Virus record (IMG/VR): IMGVR_UViG_3300047554_000329
Coordinates: 1-64,000 of that record
DNA: 64,000 bases
Direction: 5' to 3' (one strand)
From: a virus
The notes under the pieces were generated by a model. The model was not told where the DNA came from and ran no database searches. It was given only the letters and a program-made list of their open reading frames with translations. Positions 41,089 through 52,700 of this stretch are shown piece by piece (positions within the stretch are counted from its first letter, which is position 1; every line of letters begins with the position of its first letter). Position numbers and translations under genes: made by a program.

Positions 41089-41403
41089 ATGGCTACGACC
41101 ATTAATGAAGCAAAAGAAATCGCATTGCTAGATGGAACTGTTATCGCAGTTCGACCACTAAAAATCTCACTACTTCGTGACTTTATGAAGTCTTTTGAGA
41201 AAATTTCTGGAGTGGCAGACGACAACGAGAAGTCTATGGACCTTCTCCTTGAGTGTGTTGTTATCGCTCTAAAGCAGTACAAGCCAGAACTGGCTGAAGA
41301 CCCAAAGAAGCTTGAAGAGCTTCTAGACCTACCTACCGTATACAAAATTGTAGAGGAAGCATCTGGTATCCCAATGGGAGCCAACTTGCTAGGGGTAGCG
41401 TAA
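41089..41403 (+). CDS. Tail-assembly chaperone, short form (104 aa)
   Basis: LLDGTVIAVRPLKISLLRDF, then LLLECVVIALKQYKPELAED and LLDLPTVYKIVEEASGI align with residues 13-93 of the 40348 product. It has the size of a gpG-type chaperone. AGGAGGAAC gives strong initiation, matching the excess of the short form seen in frameshifting phages. Immediately precedes the tape measure gene. Confidence 0.78.
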   Translation: MATTINEAKEIALLDGTVIAVRPLKISLLRDFMKSFEKISGVADDNEKSMDLLLECVVIALKQYKPELAEDPKKLEELLDLPTVYKIVEEASGIPMGANLLGVA

Positions 41404-41424
41404 TAAAAAACAGGTGCTTATGGA

Positions 41425-44400
41425 ATGACTGATATCAACTCAAACATTAATTTAAATATTGATACTAATGAAGCAATTCAAAGTATCAAGAATTTGCAGA
41501 GACAGATATCAGTCTTCCATCAGCAAATGCTGCGTTCTGGAAGTGCAGCAAACGAACAGATTTCAAGAAATCTTCAATCAAACTTGATGAAGAATATTGA
41601 TGCTACTGGTAAATTTAGAACACAAATAAAAACAATTCAAGATGAAACTGAGTCATTTACTCAGTCACTTGAAAAGAACCAAATGTCCTTGGGACAGTAC
41701 TTTAGGTATGCAGGTGGAGCAACAAAGTCTTTTGGAAAACTATTTTCCAAAGAATTCAATACTATTGAAAAAGTTGCAATTGAACGTGTAAAGACCCTAC
41801 AGACACAATATATCAAACTTGGTAGAGATGCCAATGGTGCTCTTAAGGCTATTGCTGTTAGACCACTAGCACTTGACATGGACAATCTTGCTACTAAGAC
41901 TGCCATTGCTGCACAAAAGCAGCAACTACTAAACCAACTTCTAAAGCAAGGTTCTACAAACCTTCTAAACTTTGGTAAAAATACTCAGTGGGCTGGTCGT
42001 CAGCTCATGGTTGGTTTTACAATCCCTCTTGGTATTGCTGCTACAACTGCAGCAAAAGCGTACATGGATATTGAGAAAGCATCTATTAAGTTTAGACGTG
42101 TTTATGGTGACTTGAATACAGGTGCTGATGAAGCAACACGTATGTCAGAAGAAGTTAAGCGATTGGCTATGGAGTTTACTAAGTACGGCGTTGCAGTTAA
42201 AGACACTATGGAAATGGCTGCAACTGCTGCAGCAACTGGTGCGTCTGGTGCAGCACTTCTAGCACAAATTCAGCAAGCATCAAAGCTTGCAGTTCTTGGT
42301 CAGGTAGACCAGCAACAGGCACTTGAGACAACAATCTCGCTAACAAACGCTTTCCAAATTGCAACAGAAGACCTGGCAGGAAGTATTAGCTTCTTGAACG
42401 CAGTTGAAAACCAGACTGTAACATCCATTGAAGACCTTACAATTGCTATTCCAAAAGCAGCTCCAGTAGTCAAGCAGCTTGGTGGAGATGTTAAAGACCT
42501 ATCCTTCTTCCTAACCGCAATGAAGGAAGGTGGAATCAACGCATCAGAAGGTGCTAACGCACTTAAGTCTGGTCTTGCATCCCTGATTAACCCAACTGCA
42601 AAAGCATCAGAATTTTTGCAAGGATTTGGAATCAATATCAGTGGTATTGTTGAAGCCAACAAGGGAGACGTTAAGGGACTAGTAGTAGACTTTGCTCAAG
42701 CACTTGATACCCTAGACCCATTAAACCGTGCTCGTGCTATTGAACAGCTATTTGGTAAATTCCAGTTTGCTCGTCTATCTACATTGTTCCAAAACGTTAT
42801 TGCAGAGGGTAGCCAGGCACAAACAGTACTAAGTCTAGCAAAAGCCACATCAGAAGAACTTGCTGTTCTATCTGAGCGAGAATTGAAAAAGGTAGAAAGC
42901 TCGCCAGTATTCAAATTCCAAAAAGCTATTGAGCAGATTCAAGCAAAACTTGCCCCAGTTGGTGAAGCATTCCTAAAGGCTATTACCCCAATTGTTGAGC
43001 AAGTAGGAAAAATCCTTGATGGTTTTAATAACATGGGTGATGGAGCAAAACAATTTGCCGTAATTGCAACTACAGTTATTGCTGGTATTGGTCCAATCGC
43101 ACTTATGACATTCGGTCTTATTGCTAACGGTGTTGCAAACCTTATTAAGATGTTTGCTAGCATTAAGAACTTCTTTAACAAGACAGGCAGCAGCACAGCA
43201 GACTTAGGAGAAACTACTGAGTACATGACTCAGGCACAGCTTGAGGCACAGGCAGTAGCAGCAGCACTTGACGAAACTCACGCAAAGCTTGTCCAATCGT
43301 TTACTCTTGAAGCAGAAGCAATTAATAAGCTTGTTGGTGAATATGAAAAAGCTATTGCTGCACAGTCTAGATATAATGCTGGTGCAAAGCCAACTGAAGG
43401 CGGAACACCTCCTGGTGGAGGAGCAGGTCCTACTACTAGTTCGCCAACTCCAACCAAACCATCAGGAACAGAGAAAAAAGAAGACAAAAGAAAATCAATT
43501 CCAACAACCTTTTCTGTATCTGGTGGAAATTTTGAGAAACAAACATACTCTAGTTCAGCAATGTATGCACCAGGAAATACTCCTGGTGGATTTGGTCTAG
43601 ATACTGAATGGCTAAAAAACTCAAAAGACGCTCCGCTATCTTGGGCTGCAAGCCTTATGGGTGGAATGAGAAAGTCAACAAAATCTGGTGGTTCTTTAGC
43701 AGCATTTGAAGAAAAAACTACAGCAAAATTTGGTGGAATATTTGACGAACTTTTTGAAATATATAAGTCTGGTGTAGATGATGCGAAAGATGTGGTTGAG
43801 CTAGGACAACAAACATATCCAGCATTAAAGGCAAAACTTGATGAAGCAGTAAAGTCTGGAGCAATCACACTAAGAGAAGCAGCACACGTTAATAACGCAC
43901 TAAGAACACTAGTTAATCCAAGAGCATCGGATAGAACAGAGTATACTTCTGCACCACGATACGAAGGTGGCTTTGACGAAGCTGGAAATGCAGTACTAAA
44001 AAGAGCTGGTGCTACCGAAAGAGCTGGAAAAACATCAAAAAATACTATTTCAAAACTTTATGATATGCTCAGAGAAAAAGCTGGCATGGGGGCAAGACCA
44101 AAAGAGCAAACCTATGCTCACTTGGCTGCGTCTGGTTCAGAAGGAATGGTCTTTCAAGAGCCTAGAATTAGAACAGCAGTCTCAGATGCAGACCAGGCTT
44201 TAGCACAAGGTCTTTCTCAAACACTAGCAGCTGGAGGAAAAGTTGGACAGGGACAGGTTGAACTAGGTCCAGAAGGTTTGCTGCAAAATGTAAAACAAGA
44301 AATGAAAAACGTTTCTAAAGAACTTGTTCCAGAAGCAGCACAGGTTGGTAAAAACACAGGAGATGGAATTCTTAATGGTGCTAAAGAAACTCTAGACACA

Positions 44401-47400
44401 AACTCACCATCTAGAAAGATGTACGAGGTTGGTCAAGATGGAGCACAGGGTCTTATCAATGGTGCAAGAGATGGATTCCTAAAACCACCTCCAGGTTCTG
44501 GCATTATCCCTCCAGGTAGCCAAGCAAAGGGTGTTCTTCCTCCACCACCATCTTCTATTCCAGGAGTAGCTGCTCCAACCTATACAGCCCCTCAAAAAGG
44601 CAAGATGGCTGGACTATTCGATAAAGCCAAGGGTATGGCAGGACAGGCAGCATCTAAGGTAGGCGAAGTAGCTAAAAAAGCAGGTTCAAGCCTTTACCAA
44701 GCAGCAGACAAAGCATTTAGCGAACACATGACAGCTGTCATGGAAGAAGAAGACAGAGCAAGAGAAATAAGACAAGCACAATTCTCTAACCTACTTGAAG
44801 AAGCAAGACTAAATGATGCAGAGTTTGCAGCAGCTGCAGACAAGCGTGACCAGCTAATTAAGCTTGCACAAAGTGGTAAAGAACTAAGTGCAGAGCAGCA
44901 AGCAGAACTAGAGCAAGCCTATAAAGTAATTGACAAAAAGAAGAGATTGCTGTCTGCTGAAATTGATGCTGGAAATATGCAAGAGGCAGCCGTCGGTGGT
45001 GCTGGAAATCAAAAAGTTCCGTATGGACAACTAAGCAAATCTGGTAGAAAAGACTACTGGAAATCTTTTGGAAATAAGGTTGGTAAGGGTGCTATGGGGC
45101 TTTCTGCAGTAGCAGGTGTAGCCTCTATGATTCCAGGACCAGTTGGTGAAGCTGCATCTTCAGCACTTCCATTGCTTGGAACGTTGTCTACACTTTCTAA
45201 CCTTATCGCTGGTCCAGTATCTGCTTCATTTGTAGGGGTAGCAGCAGTAATTGCTGCAATGATTACTGTAATGCTTAAGCTTAACGAAGCATATTCTCAA
45301 GCAAGAGACAAGTCAATGGCTCTGACAGAAGCCACAGGAGCAAGCACAAAGGCAATTAGAGGTCTTGCTGAGTTTGCTGGCAAAGTTTCTGCTGGCGAAT
45401 TTATGGATAAGGTTAGACAAGATAGAGCCAAGATTACATACGCAGCCCCAGGAAAAACAACTTTTGGAGAATCTTTTGTTGCCTCAGATTCTGGCAAGGC
45501 TCTTGTAGAACAGTATAAGTCATTAATGAAGTCTGGCGGTGCAAAAGAAGTTACTAGAGATATGGCAAGCCAGCTAACAACAGCTGTAGTCTCTGGTGCA
45601 TTGTCTGCTGACCAAGCAAAATCTATTGCTGCAAACATAGCATATGAACTTGGAAATATGACTGTTGGGCTAAAAGTTAGAGCAGAAATTGTAGAACTTG
45701 TTGGGGCAGACGGAAAAGCTTTTGAGAAAAATCCAGTTGAGGTATCTGCGAAACTAACAGAAAAGTCAGTCCAAAATATGCAAGACAGCTTCGGCATGAT
45801 GAACAAAAATATTTATTCTAATGTTCTTACAAATACTGAAATTGGAAGAACTGTTACTGCTGGAGCAACGATTGCTGCAGCAACTGCTGCTGGTGCTATG
45901 ATTGGAACTGCTGTTGGTGGACCAATTGGAACTCTTGTTGGTGGAGGTCTTGCAGCAATTGGTAGTTCAATTATAGCTTTGGAAACTATGAAAGAAGCAG
46001 CAGCAAAGGCTGGGCAGCTGTCTGGCGTTGCAGTAGCCGATATGAACTTGCTGACGCAACAACAAAATGAACTAGCGGATGCTCTAGATGCGTATTATAT
46101 TAAAAAAATTAGAGAAGCAGAAGTAGAAGGAAAAATTACTGAAGCAAAGAGGCTGCAGGTAGAGTATGACACAGAAAAAAACAAACAAAATAAAGTTCTT
46201 GCAGATGCTACTCAAAAAATGCTAGACCTATACGACCAAGCAGCAGAAAAAGATAAAGTTATACAAGGAATGGAGTCAAGTATAACTAATAAGTTTAAAG
46301 ATGATGTTAATGCATCAATGTATATAGAACCAATTAGACAAGCAATGAATACTGTTGGTCTAAATGAAAAACAAAAAGTGCAGCTAAACCTAGCCATACT
46401 TTCAGAATCAATGACACCAGGAGAGGTTTCTGGACTGCTGACAATGATGAGTAAAGATAGCTCATTGAAGGATGTTACATTTGATATCCTAACAAGGTTC
46501 CCTGGAAAAACTGGTGCAGAAGCAATTGGCATTTCTCAAATGTTTAACAATGAAGCTCTTCAAAAAGACTTTATTCTAGCGGTTCAAAAAGCAAACACCC
46601 CTTCTGAAGTAGATGACTTAACAAGAATGGCACTTCAAGTTCAATCTCTTGGTGGAGTAGCAGAGCAGTCAATTAACACAATGCTTAACTATGCAATTAC
46701 AAATAAAGATGCAGCCAAGGAAGTAAACAGAGTTCTTGACGCACTTGATACTCAGGAAGTAACAACAGTAGAACAGGCATTTGAAATTGTGCCAAAACTA
46801 AAAGTTAATCCAGAAGCATTTAATCAAGAATACTTTAAAACACTCAAAAATACTGAACAAAAAGAGCTTTATATTTCTACAATTACAACAGTGCTAAACA
46901 CAGTTGATAATGTTACAACAGATAAGTCTTTCCAAAAGTGGTGGGCAGAAGAAGGAAGCAAATACGGAAAGATTTCAGACCATAGCCCAATATTCTGGAA
47001 AAATGTATATGCTGAAGCCATGGGACAAAAGGTTACAGAAGGTGTTGTAGATACAACTCTAGCAGTAAATCCAGAAACTCCAGCTGGTGGTGGCGGTGGA
47101 GCAAAAGAAGTTTCATTCCTAGATGCAATCGTAAAACGCATTCGTGACGTTCTAAAATATACTCAGCAACTTACAGAAGGTTGGGCTAAATCAAAGAAGG
47201 CTATTGAAGACTTTGCTAAGACTGGCATGAATGTATTTGACGGTCTTGAGATGAAGCTAAAACGAGCAGGTGCTACAGATGAACTTACTGGTGCAATTCT
47301 TGGACTAAGCAAAGAAGACTACGACAAATACAAGTCACGACTTATGGATGCAAAGGGTAATCTAACAGACTTTGCCAAAACTCTTATTAAGGTTACTAAT

Positions 47401-48891
47401 CAACTTGCCTTTGGTGACGCTATTGTTCAAAATGACAAGATTGTTCTACAGGCTAAAACAATGTCACAAGCATTCTCTGGTGCAAAAAATGGTATGCAAT
47501 CGTTTATTGACAAGGGCATTGTAAGTGCTGCAGATGCTTATGAAATTCTTTCAGATGCAACACTTGCTTCAGCATTTGCTGCCGATAAAGAGGGTAAATC
47601 TAGAAAAGCTCTAATTAACTCATACATGATGGCAAAGAAAGCACAATGGCTAATGCTATCTGCTGAACAAAAGAGACAGAAGTATGTTGAGATGTACAAT
47701 GCTAATCTTGAAGTAATTGCTTTGCAAGAAGAAGAAATTAACAAGAAGTACGATAAGAGAAACGAGGCTCTTGACAAGATTCAGGCAGCTAACGATGCAA
47801 TTGCTAAACAAAACCAGGCACAGCTATCTTTGTCAGAAGCGTTGTCACGTGGAGACCTATCTGGTGCTGTTCGTGCTGCAAAAGAAATGGAAAGCCTGTC
47901 AGCCACCCAAGCAGTCGAAGCAAGACGTGCTGCAATGGAAAAAGCTAGACAAGATGAATTAGGAAAAATTACAACCGATGTCAATGGCGTTCTTATGACA
48001 AGAAAAGACATTGAAGACCAAATTAAAGCTGCTAATGAAGCGACTGTGCTTGCTAAGGCTGCACAACTAGAAAAAGAGATTGCAATTGGAAAGCAAGCTG
48101 AAGCAAACAGGTCAGCAATTCTTGCCTGGGCAGCAAGCAAGGATAATCCAGCAAATGGAGCTATTGGTGGCGGTACAGGTGGTGGTCCAGGTGGTGGTCC
48201 AGTAGTTCCTCCTCCACCACCACCACCAACACCAGTAGTACTTACCCCAGCACAACAAGCAGCAGCTGTTCAAAGCAGTGCCATTGCTGCAATTCGTGCA
48301 GACGATAAAAACTTTGACCCTAAAAAGGTAAAGGGTAAGACATACGACAATCCAATTACTACTGGAATTCCAGACAACTCTTCTATTCCAGAGACCAAGA
48401 AACTCTTTTCTCTTGGACAGTATGTAAAACTTCCTAAAGGCGTTTATATGCAAACAATGGTTGTTAAGCCAAACAAAATTGTTGAACTAACCTTTAGCTC
48501 AGAACCAAATGCAGCAAAGATTAAGACTAAGGGAAACTCAGTCAGGCTTGAAACAGACATGGCTGGAAATCTTCCACCGTATCAACGTTTTGCCAGTGGT
48601 GGAATGGTTATGCCAAAGTATATGTCGGTTGGTGGACAAGCAGTGGGAACAGACACCGTTCCAGCAATGCTAACTCCTGGAGAATTTATTGTTAGCCAGC
48701 CAGCAGTTGAAGACTTTGGAATCAACAACCTAAAGGCAATTAACAATGGCACATACGGAGGCAATTCAGTGTATAATTATAGTGTCAACGTTAATGCTGG
48801 CTCTAATGCAAGTGCTGACGATATTGCAAGGGCAGTTATGAATAAGATTAACGAAGTTGACGCAAGAAGAGTAAGAGGTAATAATTTCTAA
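41425..48891 (+). CDS. Tape measure protein (2488 aa)
   Basis: Largest gene in the window. It has an early coiled coil (about 10-130), the conserved TMP core with MEMAATAAATGASGAALLAQ and ...AVLGQVDQQQALETTISLTN (about 270-310), hydrophobic segments near 575, 1270 and 1490, Pro-rich linkers, and the common C-terminal block FASGGMVMPKYMSVGGQAVG-TDTVPAMLTPGEFIV. It sets tail length and lines the tube. At about 0.15 nm per residue the tail would be roughly 370 nm (inference). Some Gly/Pro-rich parts resemble linkers. AGGTG weakly precedes the ATG. Confidence 0.93.
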   Translation: MTDINSNINLNIDTNEAIQSIKNLQRQISVFHQQMLRSGSAANEQISRNLQSNLMKNIDATGKFRTQIKTIQDETESFTQSLEKNQMSLGQYFRYAGGATKSFGKLFSKEFNTIEKVAIERVKTLQTQYIKLGRDANGALKAIAVRPLALDMDNLATKTAIAAQKQQLLNQLLKQGSTNLLNFGKNTQWAGRQLMVGFTIPLGIAATTAAKAYMDIEKASIKFRRVYGDLNTGADEATRMSEEVKRLAMEFTKYGVAVKDTMEMAATAAATGASGAALLAQIQQASKLAVLGQVDQQQALETTISLTNAFQIATEDLAGSISFLNAVENQTVTSIEDLTIAIPKAAPVVKQLGGDVKDLSFFLTAMKEGGINASEGANALKSGLASLINPTAKASEFLQGFGINISGIVEANKGDVKGLVVDFAQALDTLDPLNRARAIEQLFGKFQFARLSTLFQNVIAEGSQAQTVLSLAKATSEELAVLSERELKKVESSPVFKFQKAIEQIQAKLAPVGEAFLKAITPIVEQVGKILDGFNNMGDGAKQFAVIATTVIAGIGPIALMTFGLIANGVANLIKMFASIKNFFNKTGSSTADLGETTEYMTQAQLEAQAVAAALDETHAKLVQSFTLEAEAINKLVGEYEKAIAAQSRYNAGAKPTEGGTPPGGGAGPTTSSPTPTKPSGTEKKEDKRKSIPTTFSVSGGNFEKQTYSSSAMYAPGNTPGGFGLDTEWLKNSKDAPLSWAASLMGGMRKSTKSGGSLAAFEEKTTAKFGGIFDELFEIYKSGVDDAKDVVELGQQTYPALKAKLDEAVKSGAITLREAAHVNNALRTLVNPRASDRTEYTSAPRYEGGFDEAGNAVLKRAGATERAGKTSKNTISKLYDMLREKAGMGARPKEQTYAHLAASGSEGMVFQEPRIRTAVSDADQALAQGLSQTLAAGGKVGQGQVELGPEGLLQNVKQEMKNVSKELVPEAAQVGKNTGDGILNGAKETLDTNSPSRKMYEVGQDGAQGLINGARDGFLKPPPGSGIIPPGSQAKGVLPPPPSSIPGVAAPTYTAPQKGKMAGLFDKAKGMAGQAASKVGEVAKKAGSSLYQAADKAFSEHMTAVMEEEDRAREIRQAQFSNLLEEARLNDAEFAAAADKRDQLIKLAQSGKELSAEQQAELEQAYKVIDKKKRLLSAEIDAGNMQEAAVGGAGNQKVPYGQLSKSGRKDYWKSFGNKVGKGAMGLSAVAGVASMIPGPVGEAASSALPLLGTLSTLSNLIAGPVSASFVGVAAVIAAMITVMLKLNEAYSQARDKSMALTEATGASTKAIRGLAEFAGKVSAGEFMDKVRQDRAKITYAAPGKTTFGESFVASDSGKALVEQYKSLMKSGGAKEVTRDMASQLTTAVVSGALSADQAKSIAANIAYELGNMTVGLKVRAEIVELVGADGKAFEKNPVEVSAKLTEKSVQNMQDSFGMMNKNIYSNVLTNTEIGRTVTAGATIAAATAAGAMIGTAVGGPIGTLVGGGLAAIGSSIIALETMKEAAAKAGQLSGVAVADMNLLTQQQNELADALDAYYIKKIREAEVEGKITEAKRLQVEYDTEKNKQNKVLADATQKMLDLYDQAAEKDKVIQGMESSITNKFKDDVNASMYIEPIRQAMNTVGLNEKQKVQLNLAILSESMTPGEVSGLLTMMSKDSSLKDVTFDILTRFPGKTGAEAIGISQMFNNEALQKDFILAVQKANTPSEVDDLTRMALQVQSLGGVAEQSINTMLNYAITNKDAAKEVNRVLDALDTQEVTTVEQAFEIVPKLKVNPEAFNQEYFKTLKNTEQKELYISTITTVLNTVDNVTTDKSFQKWWAEEGSKYGKISDHSPIFWKNVYAEAMGQKVTEGVVDTTLAVNPETPAGGGGGAKEVSFLDAIVKRIRDVLKYTQQLTEGWAKSKKAIEDFAKTGMNVFDGLEMKLKRAGATDELTGAILGLSKEDYDKYKSRLMDAKGNLTDFAKTLIKVTNQLAFGDAIVQNDKIVLQAKTMSQAFSGAKNGMQSFIDKGIVSAADAYEILSDATLASAFAADKEGKSRKALINSYMMAKKAQWLMLSAEQKRQKYVEMYNANLEVIALQEEEINKKYDKRNEALDKIQAANDAIAKQNQAQLSLSEALSRGDLSGAVRAAKEMESLSATQAVEARRAAMEKARQDELGKITTDVNGVLMTRKDIEDQIKAANEATVLAKAAQLEKEIAIGKQAEANRSAILAWAASKDNPANGAIGGGTGGGPGGGPVVPPPPPPPTPVVLTPAQQAAAVQSSAIAAIRADDKNFDPKKVKGKTYDNPITTGIPDNSSIPETKKLFSLGQYVKLPKGVYMQTMVVKPNKIVELTFSSEPNAAKIKTKGNSVRLETDMAGNLPPYQRFASGGMVMPKYMSVGGQAVGTDTVPAMLTPGEFIVSQPAVEDFGINNLKAINNGTYGGNSVYNYSVNVNAGSNASADDIARAVMNKINEVDARRVRGNNF

Positions 48892-49715
48892 TGGCAACTT
48901 CAACCTATATGGCAGGTCGTAAAAAATATTCTCGCCCACAGGCAATGCTTTGGTCAGAGAACCCTGGTGAGATTAGCAACGGTGTTTTTGTTCCTAGTGG
49001 ATATGAAACAGGTAGCTTAATTAGCATTACCGCAGTTACTCCAAGCAGCCCTACATCTGGCAAGGTAACCTATACAGCAGATAATACTCTAAGTGAAGGA
49101 GATATTGTATTTATTCAAGGATTAACTCCAACAGAATACAATGGAAGCTATAGCGTTGTCTCTGCAACATCCACTGCCTTTGTAGTTACAAATGCTACAA
49201 CCACAACGGTTACCGATGGTGTAGGAGATGCTCTTCCAGCAGGAAACTTTATCATTCTTTCTGACGACAATCGTTCAGACATCCAGTTTACACCACAAAG
49301 AATTGAGCAACGCAAGCGTATGGTTAATGGTCGTATGCGTTCATATCACATTGCGGATAAGCTGCAAATTAGCACATCTTGGCAAATGCTTCCATCACGC
49401 TCTGCAATCTATGACCAAGACTTTGACACCAATGGTGCAACAGCACTACTACGTTCACAGATTCACACTAGCGATGGTGGTGCAGGTGGGGTAGAGCTTT
49501 TGGACTGGTATGAAAACCACAAGGGACCATTCTGGGTATTCCTATCATATGACAAATATACAAATTTCCCAAAGGGTGACGGAAAGTATGGACATCTATC
49601 TCAGTATAGCCAGATAATTGAAATGTATATTTCTAACTTTACCTATACTGTTCAAAAACGTGGTGGAACAAACTATGATTTTTGGAACGTTTCTGTTACA
49701 CTAGAAGAGGTATAA
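48891..49715 (+). CDS. Distal tail protein (274 aa)
   Basis: MATSTYMAGRKKYSRPQAML; an inserted Ig-like domain (about 43-115, ISITAVTPSSPTSGKVTYTA, GDIVFIQGLTPTEYNGSYSV) and a beta-rich C-terminus (FTYTVQKRGGTNYDFWNVSV). The first gene after the tape measure normally encodes the distal tail ring. TAATG overlap with the tape-measure stop. Confidence 0.72.
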   Translation: MATSTYMAGRKKYSRPQAMLWSENPGEISNGVFVPSGYETGSLISITAVTPSSPTSGKVTYTADNTLSEGDIVFIQGLTPTEYNGSYSVVSATSTAFVVTNATTTTVTDGVGDALPAGNFIILSDDNRSDIQFTPQRIEQRKRMVNGRMRSYHIADKLQISTSWQMLPSRSAIYDQDFDTNGATALLRSQIHTSDGGAGGVELLDWYENHKGPFWVFLSYDKYTNFPKGDGKYGHLSQYSQIIEMYISNFTYTVQKRGGTNYDFWNVSVTLEEV

Positions 49716-49716
49716 A

Positions 49717-52700
49717 ATGTTCACTAACTCAACCCTTAAAGCACACCTAGAATCTAGCTCAACAATTAAAACAGAGTCGCTAGTACTCGCTGAGTGGAAT
49801 CTAAACAATGCAGACAACATAGAAAAGATTGGTAACTATCGTTTTAGACCAACTCTTTCTACTAAGACAGAAACAAACTTTGGAACGGTAGCATCGACAT
49901 ATGACGCTAACGATAGCCTTGGAGCATATACAAATGCAACCAATGCAGACATTGTTCTAGATGGTGGATACAATAACGACGGAACAAAGGAAGATTACCT
50001 TGTTACCTCAGACCAAAAAATGAAGTCTTTGTTTTCACTAGAGCAATGCTTTGACAGGTTTAGACCTCGCTCAGGAATCAACAAGATAATGTATTTTGAT
50101 GGAAGGGTTTTACCACCATTTAGCCCTGATATGTTTAAAAGACCAAGATACTACTTTGCAGGTAAAGACGATAACTTTAAGTACTGGACTTCAGCAAGAG
50201 GAGAGTCCGATGGTTCTAGCACAGAAAAACAGCGAGGCATCTCAAGAAACTTTAATGGTGCTGGAACATACTACATTGACGACGCAGCACCATTCATAAA
50301 ATACTCAAATCCAATTTTTACAAATAGAATTGTAGTAAAGATGCAAACACACACTAGCGAAATTAATGCTGGTAATTTTATCATTAATGGAGTTTCAACA
50401 GCAGACCCATTCTATGAAGGTGCAAGTGGTCAGAACAAGAAGGTTCCAAAAGTATGGAAAGTCCAATACTTAAATGCTCTAACAAACGTGTGGACAGACG
50501 CTTATTCTTTTGACGGAACCTCTTTGATTGACAGCGACGGATATGTAGAGCTTGCTTATGGAATGACAAATAAGCCAGCAAGTTTTATTTATGTTCAGAC
50601 ACTATCATCTGTAAATGCCTTGCCAGAAATTTCAGTTGAGGGATATGCCTATCTAGTAAAAGCAAACTCAACAGACCAGGGTGTGTTTTATGTTTGGAAT
50701 GGAACAGGCTATGACGACTTTGTTCCTCAGTATGGATGGATACTTCTTTCTACAGAAGACGTATCATCCAGTACGCCATACATTACAGACTTTACAGACC
50801 CAGACTACTATGTAGCAGGTGCAGAAAGAGTCTATCGTGAACTTCAAAGAATTCTTGGCTTAAGAGTTGTTGTTACAACAATGAACACTAATGACTCATC
50901 GTTCGACCTAATCGAACTATCTCCAAGACTTGCTGCAAACATCACAGACATTACAGAATCATTTAGTGCAAAGAAGGTTGCATCAGACTTAGGTCTAAGT
51001 GGTTTGCCTGTAGGACAGCTTATTGCTGGCGGTGGACAGGTAAACATATTTGACTATGACCAATCATTTAACCCAAACAATGCGTATGACTACAGCACGG
51101 CTAGTGGAAGCATTGTTGCAACACTAAGCACAAAGAATATTCAGTTTAAGCTTTATCAGATTGTCAAAGATGTTTCTGGGGTAGACTACTACGTGCCACA
51201 GAAAACACTTTACTCAGACATTTTCCCAGAGTATAACTCAAAAACAAGACAGATTTCTATTACTACAAGAGACCTCTTCTTTTTACTAGAGTCTAAAGAG
51301 TGCAATAACCTGCTAATTACAAATGGGTCATTATCATATATTGTTGGCTCTATCCTAGACTCAATTGGATACTCTAATTTTATATTCTACAGAGATAGTT
51401 CTGCAAAAGACTTTGTAGTTCCATACTTCTTTGTTGCTCCAAAAACTACTGTTGCCCAGGCTTTGCAGGACCTGGCTAGAGCCAGCCAAACAGCAATGTT
51501 CTTCGACGAGTACAACAACTTTGTTGTTATGTCAAAAGAATACCTTATGCCTGACACGGTTGCAAATGGTGGTAGAGCAACAAACATTACACTTTATGGA
51601 ACAAAAGACTTTGCCAAGAGCACATTAGATGCATATAGCGATGGCATCTATAATAACGAATCTTCTAATCCAACAAACCTAACAAACATTGTAGACATTG
51701 CATCTCAGAGCAATGACGTATACAATGATGGAAGAATTAGTTATACAACTAGAAACATTCTTAGAGCACCGTCTGACCCACTAGCAGACAATCTTTCAGA
51801 CAGAGAAATCTCTTGGGTGTATCAACCAACAAAACTTTGGGAAATATCGGCAGACACCTTAACAAAAGATAGAGGAAATCAAAGCGAATACACGCTAAAC
51901 GCTATGCCACTAAACTCAGACTTGTCAGCAACTGTTCCAACCTATTCTGGTGGAGCTGTAATCAACAACGTAATTGACTTTGGTGAAAACATTTTCTGGC
52001 AATCAATGAACAGATACTCTGGATATTTCTACGCAAATGGTGAAATTATTAAATACGATGCAATTCAGTATGACGTTGCTGGAGTTGGCAAGGTATGGAT
52101 TACAAGCCAGTTAGAATACGAAGACTATAAAAACAATCTAGAGTTCTTAGGAAAAATGTATGCAACTGGTCTAGTTAGAATTTACTCAGAGGTAAAAGAT
52201 AGCGTTGTTGTCAAGCATGGTCGTGGACAATTTGGAACAACTCCAGTCTATCACTCAGCAAAAACATCTCGCAGTGCTAGTAGCAATCCACAGACAAGAG
52301 TTTTTGTAAATGATTGGACAGACCAGTCGTTCATTACTGGATGTACAATGAACTCAGCATACATCTTTGAAGGGCTAGACTCAATTACAGATGTTACCAA
52401 TGAGGCATCTGGAACACTAGCATCATCTGTAACTGGACGCACAAGCTCTGGTAGAGCAATGTCTGCACAGGTAAGTACTACAATCAAAAACCCATTCATA
52501 ACTGATAGCAAAGGTGAGGTTGCCACTGAAAGAAAAGAACTTGCTCCTCAGACTGTTTCTGCTTCGGCATTGGTTATGAACGGACCAACATTTGCATCTA
52601 GCGATGTTGCTCCAAAAGATTTTATTACGTATTCCTATAAAGATTTGGGTAAACCATATCAGCACGTTGGAACAAGAGTAAGAATTATTGGAACAATTAA

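Noticed and set aside
43278-43868. 196-codon minus-strand ORF in the tape measure gene
   Set aside because: Antisense to a clear tape measure protein and lacking start signals.
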